6,304 nucleotides of DNA, from assembly GCA_030603465.1 (NCBI GenBank), contig JAUVXT010000156.1, positions 1 through 6,304 of the forward strand, read 5' to 3'. The DNA is from Deltaproteobacteria bacterium (GTDB lineage Bacteria > Desulfobacterota > Syntrophia > Syntrophales > UBA2210). A model generated the notes under the pieces. It made no database searches and was not told where the DNA came from. It worked only from the letters and a program-made list of their open reading frames with translations. Position numbers and translations under genes: made by a program. Every line of letters starts with the position of its first letter. Positions within the stretch are counted from its first letter, which is position 1. This document shows positions 1-3,485 of this stretch, piece by piece.

Positions 1-191
1 CCGCCACCGCGCCGCCGCAATTCCTCTGTTTGTTCTTGTACCTGCTTTTGCTGTTCTTTTGTTAGTCTGTCGTATGTGTATTTCGCGAGAAATGCGTTTC
101 GGATTGCACCATAACTATTTGCCCTGCGATATACACGATAAATAATATACAGCAGAATAACCAGAGCGATCACTATCCAGAAATAATTCAT
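1..191 (-). CDS. Partial small membrane-anchored protein (cassette 3 cargo), continues past the window edge
   Basis: I do not recognise this protein. It reads open from ATG at 191 down to base 1 without a stop (63 codons), so the C-terminus is outside the window. Residues 3-19 (YFWIVIALVILLYIIYR) form one hydrophobic helix with a short N-terminal tail. It is followed by basic residues (RVYRR) and a Gln/Glu/Lys/Arg-rich segment (about 43-61, KEQQKQVQEQTEELRRR) that looks like the start of a cytoplasmic coiled coil, then glycines. By the positive-inside rule the C-terminal part should be cytoplasmic. The start is well supported: GAGGAGG (198-204) lies 6 nt upstream. The gene begins only about 19 bp after the recombination point of attC-2, as expected for the first gene of an integron cassette. 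Function unknown; a bitopic scaffold or signalling protein is possible but not shown. Confidence 0.72.
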   Translation of the reverse strand, partial: MNYFWIVIALVILLYIIYRVYRRANSYGAIRNAFLAKYTYDRLTKEQQKQVQEQTEELRRRGG

Positions 192-204
192 TCTTTTCCT
201 CCTC

Positions 205-269
205 ACATAACGAAAAGCTCAGCCGGAGCGGCCCCGCGGGCCGCGATCGGCTGTAGCGACGGGTTAAAT
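205..269 (-). other. Integron attC recombination site (attC-2), end of cassette 2
   Basis: Read on the minus strand, the element starts with ATTTAAC (269-263), which fits the R'' consensus RYYYAAC. It ends with GTTATGT (211-205), which fits the R' consensus GTTRRRY except at one base. Between them lies an extended imperfect palindrome: AGCCG 221-225 pairs with CGGCT 248-252, and GCGGCCC 228-234 pairs with GGGCCGC 238-244 around a 3-nt loop. The internal loop is asymmetric (GA against GAT), as in attC sites, where unpaired bases set the strand choice of the integrase. A further GCT/AGC pairing (217-219, 255-257) sits outside. The length of 65 bp is within the attC range. It separates the 122-aa gene from the next same-strand gene. 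A plain terminator is the alternative, but the paired AAC/GTT boxes argue for attC. Confidence 0.72.
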
Positions 270-346
270 GCTTTTCATTTTTTTGTTTTTCATAATATAT
301 TTTGTACTGCCAGCGTAACCGACAAAAATTAAAGAGCCATGATATT

Positions 347-715
347 TTAATATGCTTTAGCTTCGTACCCACTAGGACTGATTACTTTAAGGTCTATCAA
401 CCATTCTATTACTTTTGCAAGGCCGTCTTTACGCACACTGGTGTTGCCAGCCGCTTGTTTTATCAATATGTCTTTTACAATCGTTATACCTATTTCACGT
501 GGTAGTATAAACCATGTTGCATTACCAGATGATTGAGGATTGCCAAGTTTCTTATGCAAATCATTTTTCCCATTCCACCTCATTGCTATAACCCTTTCCT
601 TATCCCAGACACCGTAAGCTACTGCAATTTTACCTTCTCCTTCATCGTAAATTATGCAGGTAAGTGTCCATGAGTCTTTTGGACTTGTTACATGATCAGG
701 CTTAATATATGGCAT
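347..715 (-). CDS. Hypothetical cassette protein, 122 aa
   Basis: This is a soluble protein of unknown function; I cannot assign a named family. The first half looks like an antiparallel beta sheet. It has SWTLTCIIYDEGEGKIAVAYG (about 15-35) and then a block that looks conserved: MRWNG (45-49), LGNPQSSGNATWF (57-69) and LPREI (71-75). The second half is helical, with a positively charged stretch and KVIEWLIDLKVI at 101-112. There is no signal peptide or membrane helix. The ATG at 715 is preceded by AGGAG with a 10-nt spacer, an acceptable ribosome binding site. It lies 22 bp downstream of the stop of the small membrane ORF in the same cassette, so the two are probably co-transcribed. The stop lies about 80 bp before attC-2. 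The IEWLI(D/E)L string also occurs in the 179-aa protein of cassette 1. Confidence 0.75.
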   Translation of the reverse strand: MPYIKPDHVTSPKDSWTLTCIIYDEGEGKIAVAYGVWDKERVIAMRWNGKNDLHKKLGNPQSSGNATWFILPREIGITIVKDILIKQAAGNTSVRKDGLAKVIEWLIDLKVISPSGYEAKAY

Positions 716-737
716 GAATCAATTTCTCCTTATAGAT

Positions 738-878
738 TTATTTCCATTTTATTGGAATCATCCATGATAAATTTGTCATAGGCCTATCAACTCTAGGAAG
801 GAAACCCATATACCTGACAAGAACCAGAATGCCACCTACAAGCCCTAAGATAATAGAAACTGTGGTAACAAGCGACAA
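738..878 (-). CDS. Small membrane ORF (46 aa, TTG start), or 3' part of a frameshifted membrane gene
   Basis: Reading from TTG at 878, the product has a hydrophobic helix at about residues 3-24 (LVTTVSIILGLVGGILVLVR), followed by a short tail with MGFLPRVDRPM and a basic C-terminal end, and stops with TAA at 740-738. A strong AGGGAGG (884-890) lies 5 nt upstream of the TTG, which would make it an independent gene. However, the same frame is open further upstream to about 913 and continues sensibly from the 52-aa ORF (845-1003), which encodes another hydrophobic helix. One added base near the TTTT run at about 903-909 would join them into one protein of about 88 aa with two membrane segments. 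I cannot decide between a TTG-started microprotein, a frameshift mutation or a sequencing error. Function unknown. Confidence 0.42.
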   Translation of the reverse strand: MSLVTTVSIILGLVGGILVLVRYMGFLPRVDRPMTNLSWMIPIKWK

Positions 879-1003
879 AAAAGCCTCCCTGATAGCCCTG
901 AAAATATTAGTGGTGTTTCACCCAGGCCCCTCTTGTAATTTAGCAATCCCCATGCTCTCATAATTGAAGCGATGCACACAACGATGATACCCGCGACAAG
1001 CAT
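845..1003 (-). CDS. Small membrane ORF (52 aa), or 5' part of a frameshifted membrane gene
   Basis: ATG at 1003 is preceded by AAGGGGGA with an 8-nt spacer, a fair ribosome binding site. The product starts MLVAGIIVVCIASIM, a short hydrophobic helix, then RAWGLLNYKRGLGETPLIF, and then enters a less natural stretch (SGLSGRLFCRLLPQFLLS) before TAG. That final stretch overlaps the start of the 46-aa reading frame in a different phase. The natural-looking continuation (RAIREAF, then a second membrane helix) is in the other frame, so the end of this ORF may be out-of-frame noise after a one-base loss. It is the first gene of cassette 2, about 50 bp inside the crossover point. No family recognised. 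Confidence 0.42.
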   Translation of the reverse strand: MLVAGIIVVCIASIMRAWGLLNYKRGLGETPLIFSGLSGRLFCRLLPQFLLS

Positions 1004-1048
1004 GTCTTTATCCCCCTTCTTTTTTACACTTATTCTTTCATTTGCTCT

Positions 1049-1118
1049 GTTTAACGCCTGCCTCAGGGGCCGGAAGGAGCGGGAGCTCCTGGAGGTCCCT
1101 TGCAGGCAAATGTTCGGT
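1049..1118 (-). other. Integron attC recombination site (attC-1), end of cassette 1
   Basis: On the minus strand it begins ACCGAAC (1118-1112, R'' box with one departure from RYYYAAC) and ends GTTAAAC (1055-1049, a perfect GTTRRRY R' box). Nested stems lie between them: GCCTGC 1056-1061 with GCAGGC 1102-1107, AGGG 1065-1068 with CCCT 1097-1100, and AGGAGC 1075-1080 with GCTCCT 1085-1090 around a GGGA loop, with unpaired bases between. The length is 70 bp. The R'' box starts 2 nt after the stop codon of the 179-aa gene, a common arrangement in cassettes. R'' is exactly complementary (7/7) to GTTCGGT at the 5' boundary of the same cassette (1690-1684), which is the expected signature of one excisable unit. 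Confidence 0.75.
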
Positions 1119-1689
1119 ATCTAATTATCTCGATTAATACCCTCATTCATTTTATTGAACAAGGAATTGATATCGGTTGTCATTTCATCAAAGAGTGAAA
1201 GCACGGGCCCAGGTGGCAATATCATTTGACTTTCGGGGTGTGCCCTAGCATTTCGCAATCTTCGGAGGCTATCCCACCTTGCCTTTTTGCAGCCTTCGAG
1301 AATGCCAAGTTCTATCAGCCATTCGATTTTGTGATTAAACGTCTTGATTGAAGCAGGACTACCTAAGGTCTTACATACATACGACACCGAAGATTCTACA
1401 ATCCGGAATAGTTGCTCCACAGCTACTGTAAAGATTGGGTAGTAGTAATAACCATAGGTCATTGTGGCTCTTGTGACTTCATATAGTTTCTGAATCTTCT
1501 CAGGTACTTGCTCGCTCAGTGTATGATTCATTATATCTGAGAAATACTCTTCCGCTTTAATGCTACTGAATTTTCCGTCAGAGCGAAGCCGGACAAAACA
1601 AGTATTTGCCGGATCCGGCTGAGTCCAATTCTCTAGGGTAATCTGTTTGTAGTCACTCATCGTTATGCCACACTCGCTGAATTACCGAA
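1055..1689 (-). mobile_element. Integron gene cassette 1 (about 635 bp), attI-proximal
   Basis: Inferred from the crossover points G^TTCGGT at 1690/1689 and G^TTAAAC at 1055/1054. It holds a single gene (1121-1660) almost filling the unit, with 29 bp before the start codon and 2 nt between the stop and the attC. The compact build and minus-strand direction match a typical cassette next to attI. As the first cassette it would be the most strongly expressed and the most recently acquired under the usual integron model, if the integrase was still active at insertion. Confidence 0.62.
1121..1660 (-). CDS. DUF4145/HEPN-like cassette protein, 179 aa
   Basis: This is a mostly helical soluble protein. 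Three features resemble DUF4145-type members of the HEPN superfamily: a helix with FTVAVEQLFRIVESSVSYV (about 77-95), then KTFNHKIEWLIELGIL (106-121), and then RWDSLRRLRNARAHPES (128-144). The RNARAH segment (R136 to H141) is an R-x4-H motif, the signature of HEPN proteins; in catalytic members it forms a metal-independent RNase site. HEPN proteins occur in toxin-antitoxin, abortive infection and RNA-processing systems, but DUF4145 proteins are mostly uncharacterised, and RNase activity here is inference. No antitoxin-like partner is in the same cassette. The ATG at 1660 has no clear Shine-Dalgarno; it lies 29 bp inside the cassette, a known habit of cassette genes that rely on short leaders or upstream translation. 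Later in-frame starts would cut into the fold. Confidence 0.8.
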   Translation of the reverse strand: MSDYKQITLENWTQPDPANTCFVRLRSDGKFSSIKAEEYFSDIMNHTLSEQVPEKIQKLYEVTRATMTYGYYYYPIFTVAVEQLFRIVESSVSYVCKTLGSPASIKTFNHKIEWLIELGILEGCKKARWDSLRRLRNARAHPESQMILPPGPVLSLFDEMTTDINSLFNKMNEGINRDN

Positions 1690-1701
1690 CATTTACATAT
1701 A

Positions 1702-1715
1702 AGGCAAATTTGCCT
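1702..1715. repeat. 14-bp perfect palindrome AGGCAAATTTGCCT
   Basis: AGGCAAATTTGCCT is identical on both strands. A near copy (1741-1756, CAGGCAAATTTGCTTG, one departure from symmetry) is centred exactly 40 bp away, about four helical turns. The pair looks like a double operator or a pair of recombinase-binding sites. Confidence 0.6.
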
Positions 1716-1734
1716 GATATCCTGATATTGAACC

Positions 1735-1763
1735 GATAAACAGGCAAATTTGCTTGTTTTCAA
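1735..1763 (-). promoter_or_regulatory. Candidate cassette promoter (Pc-like) with a palindrome in the spacer
   Basis: On the minus strand TTGAAA (1763-1758) matches the -35 consensus at 5 of 6 bases and is followed after 17 nt by TTTATC (1740-1735), a weak -10. The palindrome CAGGCAAATTTGCTTG fills the spacer, so a protein bound there could block transcription. Position and direction are right for the promoter that drives integron cassettes. The weak -10 keeps confidence low. Confidence 0.25.
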
Positions 1764-1772
1764 TATTGAAGC

Positions 1773-1794
1773 TCCCCGCAACAAGTTGCGGGGA
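1773..1794. repeat. REP-like hairpin 1 (CCCCGCAAC / GTTGCGGGG)
   Basis: CCCCGCAAC (1774-1782) pairs with GTTGCGGGG (1785-1793), with an added T-A pair outside, around a 2-nt AA gap (4-nt loop if the last pair opens). It is followed by AAT. It shares form and orientation with the hairpin at 1841-1860. No T-run follows immediately, so it is not a simple terminator. Such GC-rich palindromes are typical of REP/RAYT-type dispersed elements. Confidence 0.6.
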
Positions 1795-1840
1795 ATCTCC
1801 GACTGTTAAGGAAAATGTTTATTTTTTATTTGCTCGCTAA

Positions 1841-1860
1841 CCCCGCAGCAAGCAGCGGGG
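1841..1860. repeat. REP-like hairpin 2 (CCCCGC / GCGGGG)
   Basis: CCCCGC (1841-1846) pairs with GCGGGG (1855-1860). Inside, an A-A mismatch is followed by GC/GC around AA. Like hairpin 1 it has the asymmetric CAAG at the centre and is followed by GGGGAAT, so both copies face the same way. They start 67 bp apart. Downstream flanks are loosely similar (CGACTGTTAAG and CGCTGTTCAG). Confidence 0.58.
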
Positions 1861-1935
1861 AATACGCTCGCTGTTCAGTTCAATATAGAATATTCTCTAT
1901 GATTATGAAAAGAATGATAAAATAGGACAAAAGCT

Positions 1936-2028
1936 ATGTCAAGTAAAAGTAATATTCTTGAAGATATGCGCGATGTGATGCGCGACGACACTATTCGATC
2001 CACACGGAACAAACGTATTGCGGGATAG
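1936..2028 (+). pseudogene. Possible integron integrase remnant (N-terminal 30 codons)
   Basis: ATG at 1936 lies 8 nt after AGGA and opens a 30-codon frame ending in TAG at 2026-2028. The product contains NILEDMRDVMR (6-16) and later RSTRNKR. Integron integrases (tyrosine recombinases) typically begin with a segment such as VLDQLRERIR, followed by a YSxRTE segment. The spacing is roughly right for the first part; the second part is poor. The gene faces away from the cassettes, exactly where and how intI lies relative to attI. All catalytic domains are absent, and the frame stops 2 bp from the end of the methyltransferase gene. A 12-bp partial duplication (ATGCGCGA at 1966 and 1978) encodes MRDV-MRDD. 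It could instead be a chance short ORF; the match is by eye only. Confidence 0.35.
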
Positions 2029-2030
2029 GG

Positions 2031-3197
2031 TCACTTGACAGTCTTTTTTGAGCCTTCGTAGAGGGAGTATTCCAGGAGCCTGCATTCGATATTACTGTTA
2101 TAAAAGGGAATTCTCCTTTTCGTCTTTAGCCCCACGTTTTTTGCAAGTTCAAGATTTCCGGTAAAGATGTATCCCCTGTATCCGGAGCATTTCTGTTTGA
2201 AAAAATCGCCTATTCCCCTGTAGGTTTCTTTGAGATGTTCAAGTTCGCCCATCCTTTCGCCGTACTCCGGATTGGCCATTATTACGCCGGCGCCCGCGGG
2301 AACCGGCGTGTCGGAATAATCGGAAACGTGAAATTCTATGAGGTGCTCGACGCCGGCGGTCTTTGCGTTTTTCCGGGCCGCATCGATGGCCTTCGGGTTT
2401 ATGTCGGTGGCGATAATTTTACCGGCAAGTTCCTTTTTTGATTTTCTGTTCGCCGTATTTCTCAGTTGTGACCATGACGATTTCTTGAAGTCCGGTATAT
2501 GCATGAATCCGAAATTGTTCCTGAGAAGTCCGGGCGCCCTGTCGAGCGCTATCAGTGCCGCCTCTATGGCGAGTGTGCCGCTGCCACACATGGGATTGAT
2601 GAAGTTTTCGTCGCCGCGCCAGCCCGATGCGAGTATAACAGCCGCGGCAAGCGTTTCCTGCATTGGCGCAACGAGGGGAATCTTTCTGTATCCTCTTCGT
2701 GAAAGAGGTTCTCCCGATGTGTCCAGGTAGACACTGCACCGGTTTTTTGACCAGTAAAGGTAGATTACCACTCCCGTTCTCCCGGGGCCCGAATCGGGTC
2801 TCACACCGTACATTTTCAAGAACCTGTCTGCTATGGCGTCTTTGCATTTCACATTGGCGAATCTTGAATCTCTAATAGTGGGATTATTTACGAATGAAGT
2901 GACTGAAAAGAAGCCCGACTTTGAAATATAGTTCTCCCACGGCATTTCCGCTATCCCCCTGTAGAGTTCATCGGGGTCATGCGCCTGTAATTCTTCAAGG
3001 AGATAGAGGACCCGATGGCCGGTTCGGATCATGAGATTCAGCTTCATGGAATCTTCAAGAGTTCCTTCTGTCTCTATCCCCGCGGTAAATTCGGACCGTA
3101 TCGGAAACCCAATTGAGATGATTTCTTCCCTGAGACAGGGCGGAATCTCCCTGGCACAGATAATGAGGATCGAACTATTTTTAGTAAATAAAGACAT
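2031..3197 (-). CDS. THUMP-domain class I SAM-dependent RNA methyltransferase (RlmL/YpsC-type)
   Basis: It transfers a methyl group from S-adenosylmethionine to RNA, most likely to the N2 of a guanine in 23S rRNA as E. coli RlmL does; the exact target is inferred. Numbered from ATG 3197 (388 aa), an N-terminal ferredoxin-like and THUMP RNA-binding region covers about 1-160. The family signature DTSGEPLSRRGYR follows at 159-171, then APMQETLAAA. SAM-binding motif I is NPMCGSGT (201-208), the acidic motif is ATDIN (263-267), and the catalytic motif IV is NPEYGER (309-315). The usual motif IV in relatives is NPPY, so Glu replaces the second Pro. The length matches single-domain Bacillus YpsC-type proteins, not the 702-aa RlmKL fusion of E. 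coli. I chose ATG 3197 because AAAGGTGG (3203-3210) sits 5 nt upstream and overlaps the longer GTG alternative at 3206. It is divergent from ppdK and apparently monocistronic. Confidence 0.92.
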   Translation of the reverse strand: MSLFTKNSSILIICAREIPPCLREEIISIGFPIRSEFTAGIETEGTLEDSMKLNLMIRTGHRVLYLLEELQAHDPDELYRGIAEMPWENYISKSGFFSVTSFVNNPTIRDSRFANVKCKDAIADRFLKMYGVRPDSGPGRTGVVIYLYWSKNRCSVYLDTSGEPLSRRGYRKIPLVAPMQETLAAAVILASGWRGDENFINPMCGSGTLAIEAALIALDRAPGLLRNNFGFMHIPDFKKSSWSQLRNTANRKSKKELAGKIIATDINPKAIDAARKNAKTAGVEHLIEFHVSDYSDTPVPAGAGVIMANPEYGERMGELEHLKETYRGIGDFFKQKCSGYRGYIFTGNLELAKNVGLKTKRRIPFYNSNIECRLLEYSLYEGSKKTVK

Positions 3198-3202
3198 GTC
3201 AT

Positions 3203-3210
3203 CCACCTTT
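3203..3210 (-). promoter_or_regulatory. Ribosome binding site that fixes the methyltransferase start
   Basis: AAAGGTGG on the minus strand lies 5 nt before ATG 3197. The in-frame GTG at 3206-3204 is part of this Shine-Dalgarno and has no site of its own, so the shorter reading is preferred. Confidence 0.7.
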
Positions 3211-3257
3211 GTAATTAAGGACGGATTTACTTAACATTTATTTGTTTACGAGTCCAT

Positions 3258-3274
3258 CAATACTGCTTGTATTG
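3258..3274. promoter_or_regulatory. Inverted repeat CAATAC-N5-GTATTG upstream of ppdK
   Basis: Perfect 6-bp arms (3258-3263 and 3269-3274) separated by TGCTT lie 7 bp upstream of the candidate -35 of ppdK. The form is that of an operator for a dimeric regulator acting on ppdK, the methyltransferase gene, or both. The regulator is not identifiable. Confidence 0.35.
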
Positions 3275-3281
3275 AATATTG

Positions 3282-3310
3282 TTGACTTGATGACATAAAA
3301 TATGCATATT
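3282..3310 (+). promoter_or_regulatory. Candidate ppdK promoter
   Basis: TTGACT (3282-3287) matches the -35 box at 5 of 6 and is followed after 17 nt by CATATT (3305-3310), a 4 of 6 match to the -10. The perfect 12-bp palindrome AATATGCATATT (3299-3310) covers the -10, a position where a bound repressor would block transcription. Transcription from here would give a leader of about 170 nt before the GTG start; I see no riboswitch-like structure in it. Confidence 0.4.
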
Positions 3311-3473
3311 GCATGAACTAAGTATTTTAGCATTTCTTTAGAAATTAATTTATTGAGGGATTATCAGGTACCGTTTTTACGGATATAACTTGTTGATCTC
3401 TCTTTGTTTTTAATAAATTCCTCATGGATACAAGATATGGGGAATGTTCGAAATAAATCGTAAAAAATTGATT

Positions 3474-3479
3474 GGAGGA
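3474..3479 (+). promoter_or_regulatory. Ribosome binding site that fixes the ppdK start at GTG
   Basis: GGAGGA is followed after 6 nt by GTG at 3486. The in-frame ATG at 3444 is preceded only by a GGGG run one base away, too close to serve, so translation most likely begins at the GTG. Confidence 0.85.
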
Positions 3480-3485
3480 ATAGAA

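Larger units (their letters stand above)
211..1054 (-). mobile_element. Integron gene cassette 2 (about 844 bp)
   Basis: The boundaries are inferred from the G^TT crossover positions in attC-1 (c1055/a1054) and attC-2 (c211/a210). The cassette begins GTTAAAC on the minus strand, and the R'' of its own attC is ATTTAAC. These are complementary at 6 of 7 positions, as expected because R' and R'' pair in the circular cassette. It carries a small membrane gene or genes (738-1003) and a 122-aa gene (347-715), all on the minus strand. No further attC-like structure was found between the two, so this looks like a multi-gene cassette. Confidence 0.6.
1684..1763 (-). other. Putative integron attI region
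   Basis: This is where attI is expected, between the first cassette and the integrase remnant. The cassette boundary is GTTCGGT on the minus strand (1690-1684), a near match to the GTTRRRY core. To its right lie two copies of AGGCAAATTTGC (1702-1713 and 1742-1753) and a tandem CCTGATAT pair (1713-1728). In known attI sites the integrase binds direct repeats beside the core, and these repeats could play that role. I cannot define the exact attI extent, and attI sequences are not conserved between integrons, so the call rests on position. Confidence 0.4.

Noticed and set aside
115..372. 85-codon minus-strand frame spanning attC-2
   Set aside because: It runs through the attC hairpin and overlaps the well-supported cassette 3 gene in another frame; composition is not protein-like.
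302..505. Plus-strand frame of 67 codons
   Set aside because: Antisense to the 122-aa gene, no ribosome binding site, aromatic-rich shadow sequence.
1662..1690. GTTATGC...ACCGAAC near the cassette 1 start as a third attC
   Set aside because: The boxes are in the wrong order (GTT before AAC on the plus strand, 29 bp overall) and no stem lies between.
1108..1694. The 12-bp inverted repeats around the 179-aa gene as terminal repeats of a transposon or MITE
   Set aside because: There is no transposase and no target duplication was seen, and the repeats coincide with the attC R'' box and the attI junction, which explains most of the match.
1774..1860. Two similar hairpins as a minimal CRISPR array
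   Set aside because: Only two copies, diverged in the stem, with an AT-rich spacer and no cas genes.
2338..2730. 130-codon plus-strand frame and other frames inside the methyltransferase gene
   Set aside because: Antisense or out-of-frame shadows of a gene with clear family motifs.
3444..3485. N-terminal extension of ppdK from ATG 3444
   Set aside because: No usable ribosome binding site; the 14 residues are not family-like, and GGAGGA sits inside this stretch serving GTG 3486.
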